Positions 8,686 through 18,330 of a stretch of 64,000 bases of DNA are shown one piece after another. Origin of the DNA: Kangiellaceae bacterium (GTDB taxonomy: Bacteria > Pseudomonadota > Gammaproteobacteria > Enterobacterales > Kangiellaceae). The stretch covers positions 1-64,000 of the forward strand of contig JAPHTP010000072.1 in NCBI GenBank assembly GCA_026196875.1. The letters are read 5' to 3'. Both the position numbers and the translations under genes were made by a program. The notes under the pieces were generated by a model. It saw nothing but the letters and a program-made list of their open reading frames with translations, made no database searches and was not told the origin of the DNA. Each line of letters begins with the position of its first letter. Position 1 is the stretch's first letter.

Positions 8686-9810
8686 TTAAAGATCGTCTAC
8701 GACTGAATATATTGCGTCGATAACGGAGGAACCCAATTTCATTGAACGCTCCGGTGACCACCCTTGAACAGGTTGAGGAGTATCAGCTGTATCTTTAAAC
8801 GGCATTTCCAAAGTGATGGAACAACAATCAAAATTCTCTGCAATGTAATTAGTGCATATTGATAGATCTGCTTCTCCGGGCTTATCCAGCGGATATCCAT
8901 GCTCCATTTGAAAGTCAGGATTAACCGACATTAATGTCTCACCAAATTGTTGGTGTAAATTAGCAAGTTGTTCAGTCCAAGAAGGGATCCCCTCCGCGCC
9001 GGCGATAAAGTTATAGGGCAATCCTTCATCTCCGTGAACGTCAAGACAAAAATCTACGCCAATTTTGTGCATTTGCTCACGTAGCAAATAAACCTCAGGG
9101 CTTTTCTCCATTGATGGTTCTAACCATTCTCTATTTAAATTCGCGCCTGAAGCATTTGTTCTTAAGTGACCGCGATAACTGCCGTCGGGATTCATATTGG
9201 GTACCACATAAAACACAGCTTTATCTAACAGAGTTCTGCTAACAGCATCATCATCATCAAGTAGCCGCTGTAAAAAGCCTTCCATCCACCAGGAAGCCAT
9301 AGTTTCACCTGGGTGCTGACGAGCGTGAATCCAAATCCGCTTTTTGCCTTGTTCAGGTTTTCCAATTACAAGTTGGTCAAGGTCGCGTCCATCAATGGTT
9401 TGGCCTAAAGTTTTGACTCGGACCTTTCCATCACCCATTGCCCAATTAATAACTTGTGAGCATCTTTCCAATGAGTAAGGAGCAAAATACGCATAATATA
9501 CCGATTCAAATTCAGGCATATGCTCTATAATTAACTCGCCATTTTCATATCTGGTTGGCACACGAAACCAAAACTCATTATCGTAAGAAGCAACTACCTG
9601 GTAGTCATCCCACCCTCTTAGGTAAGCCGCACCAGCCGCGTTAGTTAGTCTCATACGGCAATCAATACCTTCTGCACCGGTCAGCCGGAAGTAAAACCAC
9701 TGGTAAAACTCACTGTTATTATCAACGTTAATGCTGAGTTGGATATCGTCGGGAGATTCACAGGAAACACATGTGATATTGCCACCATCAAATTTACTAT
9801 TAATATGCAT
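8686..9810 (-). CDS. M14 family zinc carboxypeptidase (cytosolic carboxypeptidase-like)
   Basis: Protein of 374 aa with the two-part layout of the bacterial cytosolic carboxypeptidase (CCP/AGBL, M14D) branch. An N-terminal beta-sandwich (about residues 1-115) contains the diagnostic YQWFYFRL segment, followed by the M14 catalytic domain. Zinc ligands are visible as HPGE (His166, Glu169) and DVHGD (His259); the YVVPNMNPDG and NLNREW segments and a late ITLEMPF strand with the catalytic Glu complete the active site. There is no signal peptide, so it is predicted cytosolic. Eukaryotic relatives remove glutamates from tubulin; the bacterial substrate is unknown. Transcribed alone, with its own terminator at 8632-8662. 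Confidence 0.9.
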   Translation of the reverse strand: MHINSKFDGGNITCVSCESPDDIQLSINVDNNSEFYQWFYFRLTGAEGIDCRMRLTNAAGAAYLRGWDDYQVVASYDNEFWFRVPTRYENGELIIEHMPEFESVYYAYFAPYSLERCSQVINWAMGDGKVRVKTLGQTIDGRDLDQLVIGKPEQGKKRIWIHARQHPGETMASWWMEGFLQRLLDDDDAVSRTLLDKAVFYVVPNMNPDGSYRGHLRTNASGANLNREWLEPSMEKSPEVYLLREQMHKIGVDFCLDVHGDEGLPYNFIAGAEGIPSWTEQLANLHQQFGETLMSVNPDFQMEHGYPLDKPGEADLSICTNYIAENFDCCSITLEMPFKDTADTPQPVQGWSPERSMKLGSSVIDAIYSVVDDL

Positions 9811-9967
9811 TGCTTATTTTTCACTCAACTAAAGATGCTTTTTAAAACTAGTTCGACATAATAGCAGAATAGAATACCGAAAGTTATGCATAAATATTCA
9901 TGCATACAAGGAAAATCTGTACAAGAGTATTCTAAAATGTAAATAATCCTCGTAAGTCTTTGATGGA

Positions 9968-10013
9968 GTGATATTTATTTAAATGATAGAGTACTCATTT
10001 AGATAAATATCAC
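9968..10013. repeat. long AT-rich inverted repeat in a divergent intergenic region
   Basis: 19-nt arms (GTGATATTTATTTAAATGA and its near-complement, one G/T mismatch) with an 8-nt TAGAGTAC spacer. It lies in the 314-bp region between the divergent M14 gene and the PH-domain operon, about 110 bp before the operon start. No U-run and no gene end nearby, so it is not a typical terminator; a regulator site or a cruciform is more likely. Nothing else recognisable is seen in 9811-10124. Confidence 0.6.
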
Positions 10014-10124
10014 TTACCTATGCAGAAAAGTACTAAGCTGGAAATAAACTGAATATCCGGTGTTTTAATTCGTTGAATGTATTGTTAACCAAATATCTAG
10101 AGATATAAGAGTAGTTTAGACCCC

Positions 10125-10646
10125 ATGCATCAAATCACAAATTCACCGCGAGATTTGAGTGAAATTCCTCGAATCGCGAATATCAGTTTTCAACCACTAG
10201 CCCCCAACTATCCTCTGCTTAGTGCGCTGGAGAGCTTGATATTCTGGCTTATTCCTACTATTGCGCTGTTCGGTATAAAAATATTTAAACCACAGGCAGA
10301 AATTCCTCAGCTTGTGTTCTTTGTTTTTCCTGTAATTACAATTTTATCTGTGGTTATCAGCTTTTTAGGGGCGAAGGCTAAAGGCTTCGTATTGCGCGAA
10401 AAAGATATACTTTATAAACAAGGATTGTTTTGGCAAAAACAAACTGGAGTGTCTTTTAAAAGAATTCAGCATATCGATATTTCAAATGGACCTATGGAAC
10501 GGAAGTTCGGGCTTTCAACTATTAAATTCTTTACCGCCGGTGGCGCATTAGCAGATCTGAAAATTTCAGGTTTGACCACTGAAGATGCACAGAAACTAAG
10601 AAGTTTTATCTTAGAAAAAATAGGCTTGGTCGAAGATGGCGAGTGA
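10125..10646 (+). CDS. bacterial PH-domain (bPH2/YdbS-like) membrane protein
   Basis: Protein of 173 aa with two hydrophobic segments (about residues 36-52 and 60-80) followed by a bPH2 (formerly DUF304) domain. The signature GLFWQKQTGVSFKRIQHIDI followed by a KFGLSTIKFFTAGG strand is typical of YdbS. Together with the next gene it forms the YdbS-YdbT pair seen in many bacteria, proposed to act at the membrane; in Bacillus a YdbST-type pair is linked to bacteriocin resistance. The 3' end overlaps the next start by 11 nt (ATG within the GAAGATGGCGAGTGA end), so the two are translationally coupled. Confidence 0.86.
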   Translation: MHQITNSPRDLSEIPRIANISFQPLAPNYPLLSALESLIFWLIPTIALFGIKIFKPQAEIPQLVFFVFPVITILSVVISFLGAKAKGFVLREKDILYKQGLFWQKQTGVSFKRIQHIDISNGPMERKFGLSTIKFFTAGGALADLKISGLTTEDAQKLRSFILEKIGLVEDGE

Positions 10647-12159
10647 ACAGCAAAACATCGCCTTTGAAGCAAGTCAGGGTGATTGGAAACGCCTGTCTCC
10701 TATATCTATATTATTCTTTCTTAGCAAGGTAGTTACCCATCTAATTAAAGATGCGCTGCCCGGCTTAGCTCCATTAATTGTAATTATTGCCAACGCCGAT
10801 AATAAAGTTTGGTTGACCGGATTAATTTTAACCGGCTTAGGTATCTTAATTTTATCAAGCGCTGTCCTTCAGTTTTGGTTTTACCGTTTTAATGTCCAGG
10901 AAAACAAAATTCTGATAAATGAAGGCGTATTTAAGAAAAAGCAACGGATTCTAGGGTTCGAGAGAATTCAAAACATTAATATCATCCAGCCTTTCTATTT
11001 CAAACTTTTTTCATTGGTCACTTTGCAACTTGAAACTGCAGGGTCTAAAGGTAATGAAGCTGATTTAGCCGGTATCAGCAGAGAACTCGCCGAGGAGATA
11101 AAACAAACAGTTTTAACGATTAAATCACAAACTGTAGAAAATGAAGAAACTTTAGACGAACAGCAAGAAGAAGAGACTAACTTATTGGCGATCTGTGATC
11201 TAAAGCATCTGATTCAATACGGTGTGACCAGTAATGGAATGTTTTGGTTCTTGGTTTTCATCGCCCCTTTTATGGGTATGCTCGATGAAATACTGGAAAA
11301 ATGGATAGGCGAAGAAAACATTAAAGCAGTAGTGGAATATCTCGGCGGAGGTGTTCAAGGCGGAATTTTTCTGGCAGTGATTGTTTTTTTAACCCTCATA
11401 TTCGGAATGCTGCTTTTTTCAATTCTCGGTGCAATTGTTAGATATTACAACTATGAATTAACCTTAAAAGATAACACCCTAAAACGTCATAGCGGTTTCC
11501 TTAGTACCCATGAAGAGTCCGCAAAACTCACCAAAATCCAGGCATTTGTAATACAGACAAATTTTGTTGGCAAATGGCTCTCAGTAGAAAATGTTGTGCT
11601 AAAACAGGCATCGGGTCAAACTAATCAACAAAGTGCAAAAGCCGGCTTATTCGTTATTCCAACGCGAACCAAAATCCAAAGTAAGGAACTCTTAAATAAG
11701 TGCCTAGAATTCGATGATTCATTGTCAAAAGCTGAGTTAATCAGCCGACGATATATTCTAAAAAACTCGCTCATTTGGTCGATTATCCCAATAGGCGTTT
11801 GTTCGGTGCTTTACTTTGCACATGAAAGTTATTTGGCACTGCTGCCGATGATATTATCTCCTGTTTTGGCAGCCATTTTTTATCAACGCTGGAAAAACTT
11901 CCGTTATCAGATTGGACGAAATTTTGGCGTATTTCGCTCTGGCTTTTTTGGATATAAAAAGATTTACTTTCCATTATTTAAAGCTCAGAGAGTTATAATC
12001 TCACAATCCCTGTTGCAAAAGCGCGCAGGACTTGCAAACCTGACAGTTTTTCTTGCTTCAGAAAGAGTATCTATTCCTTATATTCCTATGTCAGTGGCGA
12101 CAGATTGGTTTGACAGGATTTCTGTGCAGGTAGAGTCAACAAACAAGAATTGGTTTTAA
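10636..12159 (+). CDS. bPH2 domain (YdbT-like) membrane protein
   Basis: Protein of 507 aa with the YdbT layout: hydrophobic pairs near residues 25-80, 190-270 and 375-410, each followed by a bPH2 unit, giving three repeated PH-like modules. The first module shows KKKQRILGFERIQNINI, the second GFLSTHEESAKLTKIQAF, and the third YFPLFKAQRVIISQS, all variants of the arm-strand motif of the family. It overlaps the YdbS-like gene by 11 nt and is separated from the next gene by 2 nt, so all three are probably made from one message. The molecular role is unknown; the pairing with a secreted peptidase-like protein is unusual. Confidence 0.86.
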   Translation: MASEQQNIAFEASQGDWKRLSPISILFFLSKVVTHLIKDALPGLAPLIVIIANADNKVWLTGLILTGLGILILSSAVLQFWFYRFNVQENKILINEGVFKKKQRILGFERIQNINIIQPFYFKLFSLVTLQLETAGSKGNEADLAGISRELAEEIKQTVLTIKSQTVENEETLDEQQEEETNLLAICDLKHLIQYGVTSNGMFWFLVFIAPFMGMLDEILEKWIGEENIKAVVEYLGGGVQGGIFLAVIVFLTLIFGMLLFSILGAIVRYYNYELTLKDNTLKRHSGFLSTHEESAKLTKIQAFVIQTNFVGKWLSVENVVLKQASGQTNQQSAKAGLFVIPTRTKIQSKELLNKCLEFDDSLSKAELISRRYILKNSLIWSIIPIGVCSVLYFAHESYLALLPMILSPVLAAIFYQRWKNFRYQIGRNFGVFRSGFFGYKKIYFPLFKAQRVIISQSLLQKRAGLANLTVFLASERVSIPYIPMSVATDWFDRISVQVESTNKNWF

Positions 12160-12161
12160 CT

Positions 12162-13361
12162 ATGCAATTTTTACCTACAAAATTTATTTTCACTTCTAAA
12201 ACGACTGCCTCATTAGTTATCGGTTTAATATTTTGTTTAACCAAAGCAGGATATGCTGCAGACAGCAATCTAGAAGCAACTGTCGAAGAAAAGAGAATCG
12301 AGAAAGCAGCGAACCATATAAACAAAGTAGTGACCAGGCACGATAACGTCTATAAGGAATTCGCCTCTAGTTTCGAAAGCGCAGATAATTACCATCAGCT
12401 AAAGTACAAGACCATAGCTCTTGGCGATAAACTCTGGCAAACAGCCAAAGATTCACTATCTAAAATAAAAGACTTTGATGATCGAGGGCTTTATTGGCAG
12501 AGATTGAAAATTAACCGTTACATTCGCGCGAAATCGTCACATCTAAAGCTATCCAAAATCCAACGAGAAGAACTAATTAATTTATTTGAAAAATCTAGCA
12601 GGGGTTTAAACGATCTCAGTTTTAAAGCAACCACTCACAAGAAAATAATTTTAACCGGCTTTGATCCCTTCCTCCTTGATCGGAATATTAACCAGAGTAA
12701 TCCCTCTGGTGTTGTCGCTATGCTTCTTGACGGTATGGTTTTAGAACATAAAGGTATTACTGCAGAAATAAATAGTTTTATGGTACCTGTAAGGTACACG
12801 GACTTTGACCAGGGATTTGTTGAAACTTCGCTAGCACCCTACTACATCAAAAATGATATAGACATGATCACCACTGTGAGTATGGGGCGAAAAGATTTTG
12901 ACTTGGAGCGCTTTCCAGGCAAACGAAGAAGCGCCAGTGCACCCGACAACAACAATTTGTATTCCGGCGGCAGTAAAACCTCACCGATAATTTCAAAATT
13001 GGGCTCACGGGAACTATCAGGTAAAGAGTTTGTAGAATTTAGTTTGCCGGTCGAAAAAATGATAGAAGCTCAAGGAAAATATAAAGTGATCGATAACCAC
13101 CAAGTCTCAACTTTGAAGAAAACTTTTAAACCGGAAAGTTTAACCGAATTAAAGGGCGAAATTGCCGTGTCTGGCTCTGGCGGCGGTTACTTATCGAATG
13201 AAATTTCTTACCGAAGTATTCGACTTAAAAACGAACTAAACTCTTCCATACCGACAGGTCATATCCATACACCTAGAATTCAACAGTACGATCCTCAGGC
13301 CACCTCAGAAATTACTAAACAAATAATTCAAATGCTAAAGCTGGCGCTAGAGGAAATCTAA
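12162..13361 (+). CDS. secreted pyroglutamyl-peptidase-I-like protein with Ser in place of catalytic Cys
   Basis: Protein of 399 aa from the ATG at 12162, 2 nt after the previous stop; an in-frame TTG at 12150 is rejected. A signal peptide (to about residue 32, GYA) is followed by about 125 residues of charged helical sequence and then a peptidase C15-like domain from about residue 160. Family landmarks are LTGFDPF and NPSG, GRKDFDLERF (catalytic Glu249), GGGYLSNE and GHIHTP (catalytic His369). In known pyroglutamyl peptidases the third landmark is AGTxxCN with the nucleophile Cys; here the residue is Ser345 (TCG at 13194-13196). Classical enzymes are cytosolic and about 215 aa, so export, the N-terminal extension and the Cys-to-Ser change all set this one apart. 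It may be a serine variant or a non-enzymatic relative. Confidence 0.8.
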   Translation: MQFLPTKFIFTSKTTASLVIGLIFCLTKAGYAADSNLEATVEEKRIEKAANHINKVVTRHDNVYKEFASSFESADNYHQLKYKTIALGDKLWQTAKDSLSKIKDFDDRGLYWQRLKINRYIRAKSSHLKLSKIQREELINLFEKSSRGLNDLSFKATTHKKIILTGFDPFLLDRNINQSNPSGVVAMLLDGMVLEHKGITAEINSFMVPVRYTDFDQGFVETSLAPYYIKNDIDMITTVSMGRKDFDLERFPGKRRSASAPDNNNLYSGGSKTSPIISKLGSRELSGKEFVEFSLPVEKMIEAQGKYKVIDNHQVSTLKKTFKPESLTELKGEIAVSGSGGGYLSNEISYRSIRLKNELNSSIPTGHIHTPRIQQYDPQATSEITKQIIQMLKLALEEI

Positions 13362-13440
13362 CGCCTAAAGCTCTGAAAAAATATGCTAAACTTTGCCACC
13401 ATAAAAAATCTTAGAAACTTAACTATAAAAAGTTCAAAAA

Positions 13441-14076
13441 ATGAACAAAGACAAGCGACAACAAATTTTTGAAATCTTAAGAACTGATAATCCTAATCCA
13501 ACTACAGAGTTAGAATACTCTACGCCATTCGAACTTTTGATTGCGGTTATTCTCTCAGCTCAAGCTACAGATGTCGGAGTAAATAAGGCGACTCGAAAAC
13601 TATATCCTGTCGCTAATACGCCAGAATCTATTTATGGCCTTGGTGAAGAAGGCCTTAAAGAATATATCAAAACCATTGGTCTCTTTAATTCCAAAGCAGC
13701 CAATGTAATAAAAGCTTGTAAAATGCTTATTGAAAAGCACGACTCAGAGGTCCCTGACACTAGAGAAGAACTCGAAGCACTACCGGGAGTTGGCAGAAAA
13801 ACGGCCAATGTGGTGCTTAATACGGCATTTAATCAACCGACTATGGCGGTGGATACTCATATATTCAGGGTTTCAAATCGCACCGGGATTGCTAAAGGTA
13901 AAGACGTGGTTGAGGTCGAAAAACGCCTGCTAAAATTTGTCCCCAAAGAATTCCTCATGGATGCGCACCACTGGCTTATATTACATGGAAGGTACACTTG
14001 CGTTGCGCGCAAACCGAGGTGCGGGTCATGCTTAATAGAGGAATTATGCGAGTTTAAGCAAAAAACCGAGGTTTAA
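13441..14076 (+). CDS. nth: endonuclease III (DNA glycosylase/AP lyase)
   Basis: Base-excision repair enzyme that removes oxidised pyrimidines and cleaves the abasic site. The 211-aa protein has the helix-hairpin-helix LPGVGRKTANVVLN with the catalytic Lys120, the catalytic Asp138 in VDTHIFRVSNR, and the C-terminal 4Fe-4S ligands Cys187, Cys194, Cys197 and Cys203 in the C-x6-C-x2-C-x5-C spacing. Length and residue numbers match the Escherichia coli enzyme exactly. It stands alone here, 79 bp after the PCP-like gene, not in the rsx operon as in enteric bacteria. Confidence 0.98.
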   Translation: MNKDKRQQIFEILRTDNPNPTTELEYSTPFELLIAVILSAQATDVGVNKATRKLYPVANTPESIYGLGEEGLKEYIKTIGLFNSKAANVIKACKMLIEKHDSEVPDTREELEALPGVGRKTANVVLNTAFNQPTMAVDTHIFRVSNRTGIAKGKDVVEVEKRLLKFVPKEFLMDAHHWLILHGRYTCVARKPRCGSCLIEELCEFKQKTEV

Positions 14077-14241
14077 TTAGTCTTTTGTTACCCCTAAAAA
14101 CATTGAATTTTGTAAATTTATGCACATTTTTAACGTAAATACGGCTCTTTTCGTAGCACAAACCTTAACAAATCAACAGCTTATAGGTATACTCGATTAA
14201 ATTTGTAACACTTTGTGAGAATTTAGCGGAGGTATTTGAAG

Positions 14242-14529
14242 ATGTTAAAAAACAATCTACAGAACTTATTTGCTTCTGCATTGGTCGCCGGCCTAACCTT
14301 CTCTTCAGTATCCCCTGTAGATGCAGCAAAGAACAATAAGTATCACGCTATCGACCTGCCAACTTGTGAAGTTAATATTACGGCCGATAACAGCGAAGAA
14401 CGTGCTAACGTTACTACCTATACTGGAAACGTCACCATCTTGATCGGATTTGCTAGTTTGAAAACAGAAAAAGCGGCAATCATTAAGAAGAAAGATGGTA
14501 AATGTCAGTTGATCCCTGACGTTGATTAA
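14242..14529 (+). CDS. small exported OstA/LptA-like protein
   Basis: Protein of 95 aa from the ATG at 14242, which has a GGAGG ribosome site at the right distance; the upstream TTG at 14236 is too close to it. A signal peptide ends near residue 29 (VDA). The mature part of about 66 residues has two cysteines (42 and 88), which could form a disulfide, and a central segment TTYTGNVTILIGFASLKTEK that resembles one repeat of the OstA/LptA beta-jellyroll (Y-x-G-N-V followed by a G and a hydrophobic strand). LptA itself is about 180 aa with many repeats, so this would be a single-repeat relative. The match is by eye and short; otherwise hypothetical. Confidence 0.6.
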   Translation: MLKNNLQNLFASALVAGLTFSSVSPVDAAKNNKYHAIDLPTCEVNITADNSEERANVTTYTGNVTILIGFASLKTEKAAIIKKKDGKCQLIPDVD

Positions 14530-14655
14530 GGCTTAACTTGCTAAAACGGAAACAGCTTTAATCCAAATCGCCTCTATTTTACCAATCCGATTAATGCCAT
14601 TGGTTGATCCATCACTCCTATCGATCAAATTTACACGTCCGAAAGCTAACTCGTT

Positions 14656-15378
14656 CTATAAGTAATTTTTAACTTGAGCCAAGTCTAGCTCTTTCCATTC
14701 CCCTTCAGCCAAATCGCCAATGCTTACGCCTCCAACCGATACACGGTGTAATCTATTTACATGATTGCCAACAGCCGCCAGCATCCGTTTAACTTGGTGG
14801 TAACGCCCTTCAGAAATACTCAAAAGGATCTGCTTTTCTGTTAACAAGTCAACCTTCGCGGGCAAAGTTAAATTATCTTCCCCTCGAAGCTTTACTCCGG
14901 AAATCAGTTGTTCAACTGCTTGTGCGCTAATAGGCTCAGCCAGATCTACCCGATAGACCTTAAAATTTTCATGCTTTGGAGACGTAACTCGATGGGTCCA
15001 GTTTCCATCATTGCTTAAAAGAACTAATCCTGTCGTATCAACATCGAGCCTACCCGCAAAATGGAGATCGCTTGCGTGCTCTTTAGGTAACAGCTTTAAA
15101 ACAGATGGATGAACCTCATCTTGCGCCGCGCAGATATAGCCGGCAGGCTTATTAATTGCGATGTAGGTAAGTTCACGCTTAACTATCAACTCTTCGTCAA
15201 GCTTAACTCTATTTAGGCGGCTCACTTTTTGTTCAGCAGCCTTAGCTAATTCTCCATCGACCGAAATGCGTTTTTGTCTTATGAGTCGCTTTACTTCAGA
15301 ACGAGAGTAAGTCGTAGACTTTGCCAGGAACTTGTCTAACCGAACTTTTTTTATATCGTCAGGTTTAGTTACTCCCAT
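14656..15378 (-). CDS. rsuA: 16S rRNA pseudouridine synthase RsuA-type
   Basis: Pseudouridine synthase of 240 aa with an N-terminal S4 RNA-binding domain (RLDKFLAKSTTYSRSEVKRL, about residues 13-60) and a catalytic domain with the GRLDVDTTGLVLLSNDG motif holding the catalytic Asp, followed by KVYRV and EGRYHQVKRM signatures. The best fit is RsuA, which modifies U516 of 16S rRNA; RluE or RluB-like members are less likely given length and the short N-terminus. Its start overlaps the moaE stop by 10 nt, so it is the last gene of the moaC-moaD-moaE-rsuA operon, a surprising partner for molybdopterin genes. Confidence 0.88.
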   Translation of the reverse strand: MGVTKPDDIKKVRLDKFLAKSTTYSRSEVKRLIRQKRISVDGELAKAAEQKVSRLNRVKLDEELIVKRELTYIAINKPAGYICAAQDEVHPSVLKLLPKEHASDLHFAGRLDVDTTGLVLLSNDGNWTHRVTSPKHENFKVYRVDLAEPISAQAVEQLISGVKLRGEDNLTLPAKVDLLTEKQILLSISEGRYHQVKRMLAAVGNHVNRLHRVSVGGVSIGDLAEGEWKELDLAQVKNYL

Positions 15379-15824
15379 CGAGAGGCAGCCTCAGCATCAC
15401 TTTGTTTTGCTTCCACCCAAACCGTTTCATCTCCGTAATGCTCTTTCTTCCAAAAAGTCGCCTTTTGCTTTAAATAATCCATGATAAATTGCGCAGCCTC
15501 AAATGCTTCTTTTCTATGCAAACTCGAGACAGCAACAAACACGATTGGGTCACCGGCTTCAAGAAAACCGACTCTATGGACTACTTTTGTATTGTTCAAA
15601 TGCCAACGCTTTTGGGCTTCTTCAAGGATTTTCGCCAGTTGCGACTCTGTCATTCCGGGGTAGTGCTCTAACGTCATGCCTGTTAGGCCTGACTCTTCAT
15701 CGGATACTCTTACCGCCCCAGTAAAAGTTACGACCGCCCCGCTTTCACCTTCATTTTTATGAGCTTCAGATAAAAGTGAACTGAGGTCCAGTGGGGATGA
15801 CTCTATTTGAATTTGATTTGACAT
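15369..15824 (-). CDS. moaE: molybdopterin synthase catalytic subunit
   Basis: Large subunit of molybdopterin synthase, which transfers sulfur from MoaD thiocarboxylate to cyclic pyranopterin monophosphate. From the ATG at 15824 the protein has 151 aa (an upstream TTG at 15842 overlaps the moaD stop and is rejected; AGGG lies 6 nt before the ATG). Signatures are GAVVTFTGAVR, LEHYPGM, HRVGFLEAGDPIVFVAVSS and the catalytic-lysine segment FWKKEHYGDETVWVEAK. It follows moaD by 18 nt. Confidence 0.96.
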   Translation of the reverse strand: MSNQIQIESSPLDLSSLLSEAHKNEGESGAVVTFTGAVRVSDEESGLTGMTLEHYPGMTESQLAKILEEAQKRWHLNNTKVVHRVGFLEAGDPIVFVAVSSLHRKEAFEAAQFIMDYLKQKATFWKKEHYGDETVWVEAKQSDAEAASRWE

Positions 15825-15842
15825 AATTGCCCTAATCCCCAA

Positions 15843-16103
15843 CTAACCGCCTGTAACAGGAGGGAAAAAAGCAACTTCGTCCCCCTCTTTGAGTTCGACA
15901 GAGAACTCAACCATTTCCTGATTAACCGCTACCTTTAATGAACTTGAAGGATTACCAAAAACTTCCAGCCAATCGGAGCCGTACTGGCCTAGCAGGTTAC
16001 ATAAATCTACGATATGTGAACCTTTAGGAATTTCAACGTCAATTTGTTCAGTATTTAATATTTCTTTGAAGTTGGCGAAAAACAGTACTTTTACTTTGAT
16101 CAT
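15843..16103 (-). CDS. moaD: molybdopterin synthase sulfur carrier subunit
   Basis: Ubiquitin-like small subunit of molybdopterin synthase. The 86-aa protein from the ATG at 16103 (AAGGA site upstream; the in-frame TTG at 16109 is rejected) ends in the invariant Gly-Gly (PPVTGG) that is adenylated and thiocarboxylated by MoeB. KVLFFANFKE at the start and EGDEVAFFPPV at the end are typical. It sits between moaC and moaE as expected. The order moaC-moaD-moaE without moaA is seen here; moaA and moaB must lie elsewhere if the pathway is complete. Confidence 0.95.
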   Translation of the reverse strand: MIKVKVLFFANFKEILNTEQIDVEIPKGSHIVDLCNLLGQYGSDWLEVFGNPSSSLKVAVNQEMVEFSVELKEGDEVAFFPPVTGG

Positions 16104-16123
16104 TTGCAAAATCCTTAATCAAT

Positions 16124-16606
16124 CTATTTTTGAGTTCGTTGCCAGTGTCCTGACTTCCCACCCTGCTTTTCTTCAAGCTGAATCGACGAAATTACCATTC
16201 CTTTATCAACAGCTTTACACATATCATAAATAGTCAAACAGGCTACTGAAACGGCTGTTAGAGCTTCCATCTCTACCCCAGTTTGGCCGGCAAGTTTGCA
16301 AGTCGCATTAATATATATGCGCTTGCTGGTAAGATCTGGATTAAGCTCAACTTTAATAGAAGTTAGCATTAGCGGATGGCAAAGAGGTATCAAATCTGAG
16401 GTTTTTTTGGCCGCTTGAATGCCTGCAATTCGAGCGGCGGCTAATACGTCCCCTTTTTTATGTTCTCCATTAACAATCATTTCAATGGTCTGTTGATTCA
16501 TTTGTACGAATCCAGAGGCGGTTGCTTCACGTTGAGTGTGACTTTTTTCTGTCACATCAACCATTTGGGCTTCGCCTTTTTCATTTAAATGGGTAAAATG
16601 CGTCAT
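16124..16606 (-). CDS. moaC: cyclic pyranopterin monophosphate synthase accessory protein
   Basis: Converts the MoaA product 3',8-cyclo-GTP to cyclic pyranopterin monophosphate. The 160-aa form starts at the ATG at 16606 ([18 protein letters not shown]), matching family N-termini; the longer frame upstream runs through the divergent nudJ gene and is not coding. Landmarks are [23 protein letters not shown], the [22 protein letters not shown] segment and the conserved Lys and Asp residues within it. First gene of the operon; 31 bp separate it from the divergent nudJ start, so both promoters must overlap. Confidence 0.97.
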   Translation of the reverse strand: MTHFTHLNEKGEAQMVDVTEKSHTQREATASGFVQMNQQTIEMIVNGEHKKGDVLAAARIAGIQAAKKTSDLIPLCHPLMLTSIKVELNPDLTSKRIYINATCKLAGQTGVEMEALTAVSVACLTIYDMCKAVDKGMVISSIQLEEKQGGKSGHWQRTQK

Positions 16607-16637
16607 AATTTTTAATCTTAAAATGGAAATAAATTCA

Positions 16638-17135
16638 ATGGATTTTATCCACGTCACTGTGGCTGCCATTATACGGCGAAATGATCGGTTTTTGTTAGTT
16701 AAAGAGAAATCAAGTAGCGGTAACATTGTCTATAATCAACCCGCAGGCCATGTTGAACTCAATGAATCCTTAATTTCCGCTGTTAAAAGGGAGGTAAAAG
16801 AGGAAACTGGTCTGTGTTTCGAGCCAACGGCATTATTGGGCACCTACCTGATAAGCCCTGCAGTCAATGGTAAAACTTACTTGCGATTTTGTTTCGTAGG
16901 CGACGTGCCGGAAGATCAAGAACCCTCTCCGATGGATCCAGATATAATCGATAATCGCTGGTTTTCCAGTGAAGAGATTGCAAATTTACCTGAGTCGGAA
17001 CTAAGGAGTGCGCTGGTACTCCAATGCTTGTTAGATTACCAAAAAGGTAAAAGAATTCCATTGGAATCCCTTGTATTTACTGGAGATGAACTCCATTTAT
17101 TAAGTCAGTGTAGAGACGCTCTAAGCGCCAGTTAG
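16638..17135 (+). CDS. nudJ: Nudix hydrolase NudJ-like
   Basis: Hydrolase of nucleoside di- and triphosphates and HMP-PP type pyrophosphates. The 165-aa protein carries the Nudix box as [23 protein letters not shown], with all the catalytic glutamates. The start at 16638 ([10 protein letters not shown]) lines up with E. coli NudJ and has GGAA upstream; a start at 16623 would add five residues. It lies 15 bp before mnmA, reproducing the known nudJ-mnmA-hflD gene order of gammaproteobacteria. Confidence 0.93.
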   Translation: MDFIHVTVAAIIRRNDRFLLVKEKSSSGNIVYNQPAGHVELNESLISAVKREVKEETGLCFEPTALLGTYLISPAVNGKTYLRFCFVGDVPEDQEPSPMDPDIIDNRWFSSEEIANLPESELRSALVLQCLLDYQKGKRIPLESLVFTGDELHLLSQCRDALSAS

Positions 17136-18281
<1,146 letters not shown>

Positions 18282-18330
18282 GCCTCTTATTTTCTACCGA
18301 ATTATTATATTACACCATTAAAAGTATTAC

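Noticed and set aside
14581-14628. Two small inverted repeats (ACCAAT/ATTGGT and TTGATC/GATCAA) between the OstA-like and rsuA genes
   Set aside because: Six-bp stems without U-runs are expected by chance in such DNA.
16607-16726. Longer N-terminus for moaC
   Set aside because: The extra 40 residues run through the divergent nudJ gene and have no family match; the ATG at 16606 fits known MoaC starts.
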